Shown piece after piece: positions 8,026 to 20,134 of a stretch of DNA of 64,000 nt. The notes beneath the pieces were generated by a model, which did not search any database, was not told the origin of the DNA, and saw only the letters and a list, made by a program, of their open reading frames with translations. Source of the stretch: Longimicrobiales bacterium. Its GTDB lineage: Bacteria > Gemmatimonadota > Gemmatimonadetes > Longimicrobiales > Gaopeijiaceae. The position numbers and the translations under genes were made by a program. Each line of letters opens with the position of its first letter. Position 1 is the first letter of the stretch. Location of the stretch: contig OX639991.1 in assembly GCA_951828585.1 (NCBI GenBank), positions 4,198,001 to 4,262,000 on the forward strand, given 5' to 3'.

Positions 8026-9012
8026 TCACAACAGTGAGAGCAGGAGGTTGACGGTCAGCGAGCCGCCGACGTCGCGTACGAACTGACCCCCTCCGGCGTT
8101 GGCCACCGACTGCAGGAAAGCCTCCACCTGAGGATCGGCCAGGCCCTGCGAGTTGATGTAGACCGTGGAGACCCGGTGGCCGGGGAGCCGCCCGATCGCG
8201 GCGGCGGTGGCAATGGACCGGTTCACCTGATCGGGGTAGGCGGGCTGGTCGGTCACAAGAACGATGACCCTCTTCTCGGCCTCGGGCCGCCACGGCATGC
8301 GCGCCGCCTCCGTCAGCGCCTCCAGGAACGCCTCCGGCGGGTCGTCGTTGCCGCCGCGACCCAGGCCCATCCGCACGTCAAGGTTGTTCACGAACCCCCT
8401 GAACGCTGCCCGCTCCAACGTGGGGCCGGAGATCCTCCGCAGGGAGAACGTCGTCGTGGGCCTATCCCATTGGCGGTCTCCGAACGCGACCAGACCGATG
8501 GCGAAGCTGGGTGCCATCCGGCTCAGGAGGTCGCTCAGCTGTCCCACTTCGGCCTTGAGGGCGGCTACTTGCGGTCCCATGCTGCTGGTGATATCAAGGG
8601 CGATGACGAGGTCCAGGTGGGGCAGTTGGTAGGTCGCGGTCGGCAGTGCGGGGTCTGGATCGGGTGCGGGACACGGCACCGGATCGGGAATCGGCGGGCA
8701 TACCGGGCAGTCGACGGGCGCGGGGCCGGCCGGCGGTGTTTCGGGCACGGTGGCGACGGGCGCGGGGGCCGGTGAAGGGGTGGCAACCGGCGGTAGCGGC
8801 AGGGGCAAGGCGGGGCACACGGGACAGACGATCGGTTCCGGGCACGGAGTCGCGGCCAGCAGCGGGATCGGCTCCGCGGGCTCGGACCGCGAGGCGTCGG
8901 TGATGAGGGGGAAGATGATGATTGAGATCAGGATGAACGCGCCGAGCGCGGAGGCGAAGAGGTCCAGCGACGACATGCCGAAGAGGCTCAGTTCCCTGCT
9001 CTTGCGTCTCAT
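8026..9012 (-). CDS. Membrane-anchored von Willebrand factor A protein
   Basis: This 328-residue protein opens with a short cytoplasmic tail and one N-terminal membrane helix preceded by SSLDLFASALGAFILIS, a topology like ExbD/MotB partners of proton channels. A Pro/Cys-rich stretch with repeated CPVCP units (about residues 55-130) leads to a vWA domain. The vWA domain has the metal-site motif LDITSSMG, a downstream TLERAAF segment and VIVLVTDQPAY. ATG 9012 is used. The gene starts the five-gene block, 108 bp before the first SH3 gene. The SLDLF Asp at the membrane edge could be a proton-site residue, which is an inference. The paired Cys motifs could form disulphides or bind metal. Confidence 0.85.
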   Translation of the reverse strand: MRRKSRELSLFGMSSLDLFASALGAFILISIIIFPLITDASRSEPAEPIPLLAATPCPEPIVCPVCPALPLPLPPVATPSPAPAPVATVPETPPAGPAPVDCPVCPPIPDPVPCPAPDPDPALPTATYQLPHLDLVIALDITSSMGPQVAALKAEVGQLSDLLSRMAPSFAIGLVAFGDRQWDRPTTTFSLRRISGPTLERAAFRGFVNNLDVRMGLGRGGNDDPPEAFLEALTEAARMPWRPEAEKRVIVLVTDQPAYPDQVNRSIATAAAIGRLPGHRVSTVYINSQGLADPQVEAFLQSVANAGGGQFVRDVGGSLTVNLLLSLL

Positions 9013-9117
9013 GATGCGATTCCGGCGTCGAAAATTATTTGGGTCCCGATGAATCCAAGATGAAGTGCGTCGCGTGTAGCCACAAGAGAAGTCTCCACTT
9101 TCAGGCTTGTCTGTTAG

Positions 9118-10257
<1,140 letters not shown>

Positions 10258-10275
10258 TGGCTACGCGGCATCTCT

Positions 10276-10398
10276 GCTCCAGACCCGCTCGCTCTGGAGC
10301 CGCGACTCGCCCACTGGGCTTGCGACATGGATACTCTCCCGATGCGGCTGGTGGCGTATCCGACGGCGACCAACGAGCTTGTGAAGCGATTCACAAGC
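10276..10398 (+). ncRNA. Candidate IS110 bridge/seek RNA region (hairpins)
   Basis: Two clean hairpins lie 18-140 bases after the transposase stop. The first is GCTCCAGA/TCTGGAGC at 10276-10300 with a 9-base loop. The second is GCTTGTGAA/TTCACAAGC at 10377-10398 with a GCGA tetraloop. IS1111-type members of the IS110 family carry their guide RNA downstream of the transposase, whereas IS110-type members carry it upstream, so this region and 9110-9309 are alternatives. No target or donor guide loop could be matched from a single copy. Confidence 0.3.
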
Positions 10399-10474
10399 GG
10401 CGGAAACCGTGCGGGATACCCAAGGGAGCGGCCTGATATCGGGACGGAAATCGGGTCGGATCCCATACCCGCCT

Positions 10475-11617
10475 TCAGCGCCGGGCCTCCACGTTCGCGA
10501 AGAGGCCGTTGGGCGCCCCTGAATTCGCGGTGACGATCTCCGGGAAGCCGTCTCCGTTCAGGTCTCCCACCGCTACGCCATAGGCGGCGCAGTCCTGGCA
10601 GCCGAAGCGGAACTCGTCGAAGTCACGGCCTTGGTTGCCCCGGTTGAAGTAGACGGCGTTTTGCGCGGCCACGTTTGCGACGATGATGTCCAGGTCTCCG
10701 TCGAGATCGAGGTCGGCGAGGCGAACGGCGTAGCTTTGGTCGCCGCCGGGGTCGAATTGCCCGCTGCGTTCGAAGCCTCCTGCTCCGTCGCCGAAATACA
10801 CCGCGTTCGGTTCACCGATATTCGCTGCCACGATGTCGGGGTGGCCGTCGCCGTCCACGTCGCCTACCGCCACGCCGCGCGTTTCGTCGGTTCCGGTTCC
10901 GTAGGCGGTCGTCCGGGCGAAGCTGCCTGCGTCGTTCCAGTGGATGGCGTTGGGCCCGCCGTCGCGGTTGGCGAGCACGAGGTCGAGGTCCCCGTCGTGG
11001 TCGAGGTCGGCGGCGGCGACATCGATGGTGGAGTCGTCCCCGGACCCGAAGGGGATCCCGGCACCGAATCCCCCGGAACCGTCTCCGTGGAAGATGAAGT
11101 TCCGGCGTCGGCGGTTGACCACCAGGATGTCGGTGTGTCCGTCGCCGTCGAGGTCGGCTAGTGTCATGCTTCGCGTCGAACTTGGGCTTCCGAAGGTGGG
11201 GCCGGGTTTGAAGTGGCCGTTACCGTCGTTGAAGTAGATGAGGTTGCGGGTGCGGTCGTTTCCTACTGCGATGTCCAGGTCTCGGTCGCTGTCGAAGTCG
11301 GCGAGGGGGGCGGCGTAGGTGCCGGCCTGTTCATCTCCCAACCGCCGCGCGAGGGTGAAGGCGGCGCGACCGTCGTTGAGGTAGATCCGGTTCTGTCCGG
11401 GCCAGTGGCGGCCGTTGGCGACGACAGCGTCGAGGGCACCGTCGCCGTTTACGTCGGCGAGGCTTATTGCGGCGGTGAGTTCGCTGCCGGCGCCGAGGGA
11501 TCTGAGGGGGCGGAAGGTTCGCTCGTGCTGTGCTGCGAGCGGGTTTGCGGTAGCCGTGTGGGCGAGAAGCGCAGTCACCGCAAGCAAGCGCGCGAGAGGG
11601 ATCGGGGTGATCGTCAT
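10475..11617 (-). CDS. Secreted FG-GAP/VCBS repeat protein
   Basis: The protein has about 380 residues with a signal peptide (LLAVTALLAHTATANPLAA) and then seven or so FG-GAP/VCBS repeats. Each repeat carries a calcium-type loop such as DVNGDGALD, DLDGDGHTD or DVDGDGHPD, followed by VAN(I/R) and an IYFNDG-like strand. This predicts a seven-bladed, integrin-alpha-like beta-propeller outside the cytoplasm. ATG 11617 is chosen because it opens into the signal peptide; an alternative ATG at 11644 would overlap the katG stop by 14 bases. It follows katG closely and may be co-transcribed. Function and ligand are unknown. Confidence 0.88.
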   Translation of the reverse strand: MTITPIPLARLLAVTALLAHTATANPLAAQHERTFRPLRSLGAGSELTAAISLADVNGDGALDAVVANGRHWPGQNRIYLNDGRAAFTLARRLGDEQAGTYAAPLADFDSDRDLDIAVGNDRTRNLIYFNDGNGHFKPGPTFGSPSSTRSMTLADLDGDGHTDILVVNRRRRNFIFHGDGSGGFGAGIPFGSGDDSTIDVAAADLDHDGDLDLVLANRDGGPNAIHWNDAGSFARTTAYGTGTDETRGVAVGDVDGDGHPDIVAANIGEPNAVYFGDGAGGFERSGQFDPGGDQSYAVRLADLDLDGDLDIIVANVAAQNAVYFNRGNQGRDFDEFRFGCQDCAAYGVAVGDLNGDGFPEIVTANSGAPNGLFANVEARR

Positions 11618-11630
11618 CCTGCGCCAGTCG

Positions 11631-13964
<2,334 letters not shown>

Positions 13965-14444
13965 CTAGCTGTCGCCAAGGATTGACAGGTGCGCATCGCA
14001 TTCGCGCACACCCTCCTCGACGCCCGCGAACCGGTACAGCTTGGCCGCCCTCTTCCACAGCCGCCGCGCCCCCTCCACGTCGCCCAGCTCCTCCGTCAGT
14101 GCGGCCATGGGCCGGAGGGCGTTGGCGTGGTCCAGCGGATGTGCCGTCCCGGCCTGATCGTACAGGTCAAGCGCCTCCTGGTAGCAGCGTCGCGCGGATT
14201 CGGGCCGGCCCAGGCGATGGTTTACCTGGCCGAGGTGCCGTACGGCGTGTGCGAGCCGTAGTGGATCGCCGGCCTCCCTGGCCACCGCGACGGACCGCCC
14301 GAACAGAATCCGGGCCTTAGCCGGGTGATCCAGGTCCAAGGCGACGTGACCGAGCTTCCCCAATGCGACGGAAAGCTCCTTGCCGGCACCTGCCTGCTCG
14401 CAGATCTCACAGGCCCTGACCAGGTCAGCCTCCACCCGTGTCAT
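13965..14444 (-). CDS. Tetratricopeptide-repeat protein
   Basis: From ATG 14444 this encodes 159 residues made of about four TPR units (ALGKLGHVALDLDHPAKARI, AHAVRHLGQVNHRLGRPESA, HANALRPMAALTEELGDVEG and partial ends). It has no signal peptide or enzymatic domain, so it is probably a cytoplasmic protein-protein adaptor. The same frame stays open to a GTG at 14600, which would add 52 residues; that segment scores poorly as TPR, so the shorter form is preferred but the longer one cannot be excluded. It lies between katG and an SRPBCC gene on the same strand. No specific partner can be named. Confidence 0.7.
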   Translation of the reverse strand: MTRVEADLVRACEICEQAGAGKELSVALGKLGHVALDLDHPAKARILFGRSVAVAREAGDPLRLAHAVRHLGQVNHRLGRPESARRCYQEALDLYDQAGTAHPLDHANALRPMAALTEELGDVEGARRLWKRAAKLYRFAGVEEGVRECDAHLSILGDS

Positions 14445-14666
14445 GACGGTACCCCGGGTCACATGGTCGGTGGGTGGCGATTGCAGCACTCCGCGACGCG
14501 CTCGCCACGCCTGCGCGATGAGCGCCCGGGCGTGCTCCGCCCCGCCTCCAACCGGTTCGGAGTGTTGCGACTTCGAGTGCCCGGGGTCCACGACCTTCAC
14601 CTTGCGCGGGGTTTCGACGGGTCTTCCCCTTCCGCTGGTGGCTCGGCAGCAATCACGGCGGGCTCC

Positions 14667-15299
14667 TCATGCCGACTCCCCCGTATAGAACGCCGCCGTC
14701 CGCCTCGCCGCATCCCGCGCGGCCTCCGGATCCTCCCCACCCTCCACCGCCGCCTCCCCCCAGCGCTCGCTGCTGCCCGTCATCAACGCCTTCCCGTCCC
14801 GCGAAGTCGCAAACTCGACCGTATCCAACTTCGGTTCACCCGGCCGGGCGATATACAACGCCAGCCCCAGCAACCCCATCTCCCACCCCACCCCCGCCGC
14901 CCCCGCTCCGTACTGCGCCCAATGTTCCGACAGCAGCGCAGTATGCGTCACCGTCAGCCGCACCCGCCCCACCCCGTCGTCCGCGACCCCCGCCTCCACC
15001 CAGCTCACGTCCCCCCCAAACTCCCACGTGACCGCGACACGAGACTGCGGTTCGCACTCTTTGATCACTCCGCCTGCGTTCCCCTCCAGCTGGAAGCGCC
15101 CGCCAAGCTCCAACTCGCCGCTGACCGGCATGAACCAGCGTGGAATCCGCTCGCCGTTCGTCACGGCGTCCCACAGGTCCTCGACCGAGGTCGCGTAGCT
15201 GCGGGACAGCGTGACCGCGCGGGCGGGTTGGCCATCGCGCACCGGCGAAGACACGGAGCGTTCTACTGCGCGGAGGTGATTTTCGACATCGAGTTTCAT
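14667..15299 (-). CDS. SRPBCC/AHSA1-family protein
   Basis: The protein has 210 residues and starts at ATG 15299 (a GTG nine bases earlier is possible). The core SRYATSVEDLWDAVTNGERI and RWFMPVSGELELGGRFQLEG matches the AHSA1 branch of the START-like fold, which binds hydrophobic ligands or acts in stress and polyketide-type reactions. The strand GGVIKECEPQSRVAVTWEF is typical. No signal peptide is present, so it is cytoplasmic. The C-terminal part (SERWGEAAVEGGEDPEAARD) also resembles family members that carry an extra helix bundle. Ligand and pathway are unknown. Confidence 0.85.
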   Translation of the reverse strand: MKLDVENHLRAVERSVSSPVRDGQPARAVTLSRSYATSVEDLWDAVTNGERIPRWFMPVSGELELGGRFQLEGNAGGVIKECEPQSRVAVTWEFGGDVSWVEAGVADDGVGRVRLTVTHTALLSEHWAQYGAGAAGVGWEMGLLGLALYIARPGEPKLDTVEFATSRDGKALMTGSSERWGEAAVEGGEDPEAARDAARRTAAFYTGESA

Positions 15300-15372
15300 G
15301 GCTTCCACGGATTGTTGGTGTCGATTGCCTGTTCGCGGGGGCTGGAGCTCCCGCGAAGATCAACCTTCAACA

Positions 15373-16623
15373 CTAAGGCCCCAGCGACCCGATTGGAATC
15401 ACGTTCACTCCGTCCTCCCGCGTGTACCCGTATCCACTGCTCACGATTACGCCCAGCGCCGCCGGTTCGCCCATCCGCTCCCAATCCACTCGACCGGCCA
15501 GCCGGAGCAGGCTGCGCGCGCCTTCGTCCACCCGTCGCTCACCGAGCTTCACCTCGAAACCGGCCCAGCGGCCATCGTTCCCCTGCACGATTGCGTCCAC
15601 CTCCAAGCCGCCCTTCTCCCGGTAGTGAAACACTTCGGCGTCCGCGGCCTGGGCGTAGACCCGCAGATCCCGCACGACCATCGACTCGAAGAGAAGCCCC
15701 AGGAAATCGAGGTCGCGGAGCAGCCGAGCGGGTGTTGCGCGAACGGCGGCCACGGCGAGAGAGGGATCCGCAAGGTGCCGAACCGGTTTGCGTCTCAGGA
15801 CCGACCTCGACCTGAGGTGCGTCGGCCAGGCAGGCTGGTTCTCCACGATCATGATCCGTTCCAGCGCCCGCATGTAGTCGCCGGCGGTGTGTTCCTTGAT
15901 GGCGGACACACCTTCGCCTGTATCGGCCGCGAGGGTAGCGATCGCGGCGGGGGTTGCGACGTTGCGGGCCAGCGATCGAAGCAGCATCCCCACCCTCACC
16001 GGGTCCCTCCTCCTGCCGTCGCCATTCGCTATGTCCAGGCGCCGGATCTCGTCCAGATGATCCCTGTTGGCGCGCAGGGCCACTGGAGTGCTGCGCCCCA
16101 GGTTGACAGGCCATCCGCCCACGGAGATCAGCTCCGCCAGGTCGTCCAGGGGGATCACCGACCGGCCAGCGGCGGCTCGTACACCGTCCAGGAGGCCCGC
16201 CAACGAAACCTGGCCGGAAGAACGACCCAGCTCGAACAGCGAGAGCGGACGCATGCGAAGGCGCGTCAGGCGTCCGGCCCCCGTATGCCGAGTCGCATCG
16301 TCGGCCGGCACCGCGGAGCCGGTAAGAATGAATTGACCCGGGAGGCGGCGATCGTCCACCGCCCTACGCACATGATTCCAGATCGCCGGTTCCAGTTGCC
16401 ATTCGTCGATCAGCCGCGGCGCGGCGCCGATCAGGATGCGGGCAGGCTCCAGGCGGGCCAGTCGTCGTGCCACATCGTCGACATCGAGCCGCACTTCGCT
16501 GGCCGCGACCTGCTGCGCCGTGGTGGTCTTGCCACAAGCCCGCGGACCTTCAACGACTACCGCTCCGGTGGCAGCGAGGCGTTCGTCCAGCTCTCGGTCG
16601 ACAATCCTGGGATGATAGGCCAT
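15373..16623 (-). CDS. AAA ATPase with DUF4143 domain
   Basis: This 416-residue protein starts at ATG 16623. Residues 1-150 form a P-loop ATPase with Walker A VVEGPRACGKTT and Walker B APRLIDEWQ. The sensor segment FILTGSAVP follows. The C-terminal DUF4143 part ends with a nuclease-like VFHYREKGGLEVDAIVQ and WAGFEVKLGE (E, D and E-x-K positions of a PD-(D/E)XK fold). Such genes are scattered in bacteria, often in many copies and with patchy distribution, and their function is unknown; a toxin- or defence-like role has been suggested by context only. A 37-bp dyad element (16805-16841) lies 182 bases upstream. Confidence 0.88.
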   Translation of the reverse strand: MAYHPRIVDRELDERLAATGAVVVEGPRACGKTTTAQQVAASEVRLDVDDVARRLARLEPARILIGAAPRLIDEWQLEPAIWNHVRRAVDDRRLPGQFILTGSAVPADDATRHTGAGRLTRLRMRPLSLFELGRSSGQVSLAGLLDGVRAAAGRSVIPLDDLAELISVGGWPVNLGRSTPVALRANRDHLDEIRRLDIANGDGRRRDPVRVGMLLRSLARNVATPAAIATLAADTGEGVSAIKEHTAGDYMRALERIMIVENQPAWPTHLRSRSVLRRKPVRHLADPSLAVAAVRATPARLLRDLDFLGLLFESMVVRDLRVYAQAADAEVFHYREKGGLEVDAIVQGNDGRWAGFEVKLGERRVDEGARSLLRLAGRVDWERMGEPAALGVIVSSGYGYTREDGVNVIPIGSLGP

Positions 16624-16933
16624 GGGCACTCTGTGGGACTTGGAATCGGAAGGTCGCGGGGTTTGGATACTAATCGTCGACGGGGATTCCGGGAAGGGCT
16701 CAACGGCGGATTCGGCAAGACTACAGCGGCAGGAATGGCAATCCTTTGGCGGCGGAAACGGCGGACAACTACCGGGACAGAATCGGCCGACCAGCATTCC
16801 TGCTGTCAACTACACTTGACAAAATGTAAATCACAGTTGACAATCAATCCGACTCGCAGAGGGACCGGTCGTGGTGTCCGATCGCGGAAACGGCCTCCGA
16901 GCCGGGATCCTTGGGACTCCGGGGCCCTTACTC
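16624..16933. other. Intergenic stretch upstream of the DUF4143 gene
   Basis: These 310 bases separate the DUF4143 gene start from the 3' end of the lipoprotein gene transcribed toward it. The only structure seen is the 37-bp dyad element at 16805-16841. No open frame with coding character, tRNA or clear terminator was found. Confidence 0.6.
16805..16841. repeat. 37-bp double-dyad element, copy A
   Basis: Two 16-bp imperfect dyads, GTCAACTACACTTGAC (16805-16820) and GTAAATCACAGTTGAC (16826-16841), are separated by AAAAT. Centres are 21 bp apart, two helical turns. It lies upstream of the DUF4143 ATPase and could be its operator. Four more copies occur in the window at 18366, 21876, 46156 and 54438. 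Confidence 0.85.
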
Positions 16934-18157
16934 CTACCGCCTCAGCGGCCACATCTGGATCATCTCCACGTCGAGTTCACCTTCGGCGTGCCCCAGCAGG
17001 TAGTTCTCGCCGATCTCGTAGATCTTCAGCCCCGCCGGCGTCTCCACGAATCCCAGCACCCTCCCCTCCGGGCTGAATACCGTCCAGACCGGCGCGGGAC
17101 CAGCTTCCTTCGGGGGTTCGAATTCGCGGACCCACAGGTAACCGGCCGCATCGGACATGATCTCCGCGAAGGCGGGGAAGTACTCCTCGAGCTGGCTTTG
17201 CCGCACATTCTTCAGATCGGCCTCGAGCGCCTTCCGCAGATCCTCCCTGAGTGTCGGACTGACCCTGATGTCCTCCGGTCTGGGGACCCGGGGGACATGC
17301 TCGCGCCGCACGATTCGCACCAGCGTTCCGTCGGCGGCGAAGGCCTTGAGCTCGTACCTGTCGTTCGGACTCACGACCACCAGGTCCCCCCAAAGGCCGA
17401 GTTTCAGTTCCCGGCTGAAGTACAGAGACCGGCGGCTGCGGTGGAGACCCAGGGACATGTGCAGCCCACCGTCCCCGTCCAGGACTTGGACTTCGGTCTC
17501 GCCCGCATTCTCCCTCGCTGCAAGGATCGCCAGGATGGTTCCATCCCTGCGCACCAGCTCCGGCCGCGCCACCTGCCACGGCCTCTTGCCGGCGCCGGGA
17601 CGGTTGAACGAGCGCCCGAAGTTCCCTTCGGAATCGAATACGGAGATGGTCTGCGCGTCCGAGTACCACGCGACGATCGAGTCGCCCGGCCAGGGTTCCA
17701 CGTCGCCGAGACTCGCCCGGGGGAACTCACCGGGCCCTTCGCCCAGTCCGCCCCACGCGGCCAAGTACGTCCCGGCGACGTCGAAAACCCTCAGCTCGCT
17801 CGTCGAACGGTCCGCCACGACGATCCGCCCGTCGGCCAGCTTCGTCGCGTCCCACGCGTAACGGAACAGGTACGGATCCTCGCCATCCATGTCGCCGATC
17901 GATACGTCCGGCTCCGGCCCGATCACCCAGTCGAGCCGCGACCCCTCTTGGGGCTTGGCGTTCTCGACGATCCGGATCCCGGCGCTGTCCCGGGCTTCGG
18001 AGAAGGGGAGACCGGACCGGTCTGCGATCAGGGAGTCGGCGCTCTGGATGTCGGCGTTGCCGGTAGTCTCGGCAGAGGGGGCGCCGGTCTGGCCCTGGTC
18101 CTGCCGGCAGGCCAGCACACCCAGGGCAACGAGTACGGCGGCGAGTCGAGCCTTCAT
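16934..18157 (-). CDS. Lipoprotein with six-bladed beta-propeller
   Basis: From ATG 18157 the protein has 407 residues. The signal KARLAAVLVALGVLAC ends in a lipobox Cys, so it is predicted to be lipid-anchored. The rest matches the 6-bladed propeller lipoproteins common in Bacteroidota and Gemmatimonadota, with strand patterns such as KLADGRIVVADRSTSELRVF, YLAAWGGLGEGPGEF and DSEGNFGRSFNRPG. These resemble NHL propellers. The 5' region contains dyad element B between this gene and the divergent M28 peptidase. Ligand and role are unknown. Confidence 0.85.
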   Translation of the reverse strand: MKARLAAVLVALGVLACRQDQGQTGAPSAETTGNADIQSADSLIADRSGLPFSEARDSAGIRIVENAKPQEGSRLDWVIGPEPDVSIGDMDGEDPYLFRYAWDATKLADGRIVVADRSTSELRVFDVAGTYLAAWGGLGEGPGEFPRASLGDVEPWPGDSIVAWYSDAQTISVFDSEGNFGRSFNRPGAGKRPWQVARPELVRRDGTILAILAARENAGETEVQVLDGDGGLHMSLGLHRSRRSLYFSRELKLGLWGDLVVVSPNDRYELKAFAADGTLVRIVRREHVPRVPRPEDIRVSPTLREDLRKALEADLKNVRQSQLEEYFPAFAEIMSDAAGYLWVREFEPPKEAGPAPVWTVFSPEGRVLGFVETPAGLKIYEIGENYLLGHAEGELDVEMIQMWPLRR

Positions 18158-18365
18158 GGCGGTGTTCCTGTCGGAGTATTCGGCGGGAGAGAGCGACTGC
18201 CCGGGACATTGGCCGCTCCCGGGGCCCTGCATCTTGACCCGATCCAAGCGGCCCCGCTACCCTGCCCGGCAGATCGCATGAGCCAGTCGGTCGAACCTGC
18301 GGCCCGCGCCCGGCTCCAGGGCCCATCTTCCGGAAGCGATCGAGTCCGATTCGGAATCACGAAAT

Positions 18366-18402
18366 GTCAACTGCGGTTGACAAAATGTAAAGTACAGTTG
18401 AC
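18366..18402. repeat. 37-bp double-dyad element, copy B
   Basis: The dyads GTCAACTGCGGTTGAC (18366-18381, perfect GTCAAC/GTTGAC arms) and GTAAAGTACAGTTGAC (18387-18402) are separated by AAAAT. It lies in the divergent promoter region between the propeller lipoprotein and the M28 peptidase, 28 bp before the peptidase ATG, so it could be an operator here. Confidence 0.85.
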
Positions 18403-18430
18403 CATCAATCCTAGACGAGACGCCCCAACC

Positions 18431-20134
18431 ATGACAACCGCCCCCTCCCCCCACCCCACCCTGCCGGCCATGCTGCTCGCCTGCGCCGCCCTGGCCACCT
18501 GCGGCAATCCCGACGCCACCGACACAGCCGACGCCCCGGACCCCGCCGACGCCGCCGTCGCCGCCATGTCCCTCGAAGCCTATTCGGCCGCCATCCAGAC
18601 CCTGTCCAGCGACGAATTCGAGGGCCGCGCCCCCTCCACCGCGGGCGAGGAACTCACCGTCAACTACCTGGTCGAGCAGTTCCAGGCTGCCGGCCTCGAG
18701 CCCGGCAACGGCGACTCCTTCTTCCAGAGCGTCCCCCTCGTCGCGCTCACCGAGCAGGGCACCCCCCGCCTGACGGTGCGGGCCCCGCAAGCCAGCCTGT
18801 CCTACAGCTGGCCCGACGAGTTCGTCGCCTGGACCAGACGCGTCGTCGAAAACGAGTCGATCAGCGACTCCGAGATGGTCTTCGTCGGCTATGGCGTGGT
18901 CGCGCCCGAGTACGGCTGGAACGACTACGAGGGCGTCGACGCGGCCGGCAAGACCGTGATCATGCTGGTCAACGACCCGGGCTTCGCCACCCAGGACGAC
19001 GCGCTCTTCCGCGGCAACGCGATGACCTACTACGGCCGCTGGACCTACAAGTTCGAGGAGGCGGCCCGCCAGGGAGCCGCGGGCGCGATCGTCGTGCACG
19101 AGGAAGCCGCGGCGGGATACCCGTGGGCAGTCGTGAGCGGCGGCTGGACCGGGCCGCAGTTCGACCAGGCCGGCGAGGACGGCAACATGGACCGGGTCCA
19201 GGTCGAGGGATGGGTGCAGACGGACGTGGCGCGCGAGATCTTCGCGGCGAGCGGTTTCGACTACGACGCGCTGGCGCAGGCGGCCACGCGTCCCGATTTC
19301 CAGGCCGTCCCCCTCGGCGCCGCGGCGTCGGTGGCCGTCTCCTTCGACATCCAGCGCTCCGAGTCGAAGAACGTGCTCGCGCTGCTGCCCGGTAGCGAGC
19401 GGCCCGACGAGCTGATCATCTACACCGCCCACTGGGACCACTTCGGCGTCGGCGACGAAACCCTGGAGGACCCGATCTTCAACGGCGCCTTCGACAACGC
19501 AACCGGGACCGCCGGACTGATCGAGCTGGCGCGCGCCTTCGCGGCGCTGCCCGAGCGTCCGGCCCGCTCCGTGCTATTCCTGGCCGTGACCGCCGAGGAG
19601 CAGGGGCTGCTGGGGTCCGCCTACTACGCCGCGAATCCGGTGTATCCCACGGCGAGCACGGTGGCCACGATCAACATCGACGGGGTGAACGTGGATGGTC
19701 CCATGAACGACATCACGATCGTCGGGATGGGGGCGTCGGAGCTGGACGACTATCTGGAGGCGGCGGCGGGGAGGGTGGGGCGCGTCCTGCGGCCGGACCC
19801 CGAGCCCGAGAAGGGTTTCTACTACCGCTCCGACCACTTCAGCTTCGCCAAGGTCGGCGTCCCCTCGATCTACACCGATTCGGGGATCGACCACGTCGAG
19901 CACGGCGAGGAATGGACGCTGGCGCGCCGCGCGGACTACACCAGCAACCGGTACCACAAGGTGACCGACGAGTTCGACCCGGAGTGGGATCTGACGGGGG
20001 CGCTGGATGACCTGGAGCTGATGTTTCGTGTGGGGTATCGGCTGGTGACTTCGGATGACTGGCCGAACTGGCGGGAGGGGAACGAGTTTCGGGGGATTCG
20101 GGATGGGGATCTGGGGGGCGCCGGGGGCGGATGA
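18431..20134 (+). CDS. M28-family zinc aminopeptidase lipoprotein
   Basis: This 567-residue exported peptidase starts at ATG 18431. Its signal ends in a lipobox (LLACAALATC). A PA-like insert (about residues 150-270, EYGWNDYEGVDAAGKTVIML) precedes the catalytic M28 domain. Zinc and catalytic residues are visible in order: TAHWDHFG, GAFDNATGTAG, VTAEEQGLLGS, INIDGVNVDGP and FYYRSDHFSFA. This is the usual pattern of two metal ions and a Glu base, so it is predicted active and to trim N-terminal residues from peptides outside the cytoplasm. Its stop overlaps the next gene's start (ATGA, 20131-20134), so the two are translationally coupled, which is unusual given the partner. Confidence 0.93.
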   Translation: MTTAPSPHPTLPAMLLACAALATCGNPDATDTADAPDPADAAVAAMSLEAYSAAIQTLSSDEFEGRAPSTAGEELTVNYLVEQFQAAGLEPGNGDSFFQSVPLVALTEQGTPRLTVRAPQASLSYSWPDEFVAWTRRVVENESISDSEMVFVGYGVVAPEYGWNDYEGVDAAGKTVIMLVNDPGFATQDDALFRGNAMTYYGRWTYKFEEAARQGAAGAIVVHEEAAAGYPWAVVSGGWTGPQFDQAGEDGNMDRVQVEGWVQTDVAREIFAASGFDYDALAQAATRPDFQAVPLGAAASVAVSFDIQRSESKNVLALLPGSERPDELIIYTAHWDHFGVGDETLEDPIFNGAFDNATGTAGLIELARAFAALPERPARSVLFLAVTAEEQGLLGSAYYAANPVYPTASTVATINIDGVNVDGPMNDITIVGMGASELDDYLEAAAGRVGRVLRPDPEPEKGFYYRSDHFSFAKVGVPSIYTDSGIDHVEHGEEWTLARRADYTSNRYHKVTDEFDPEWDLTGALDDLELMFRVGYRLVTSDDWPNWREGNEFRGIRDGDLGGAGGG

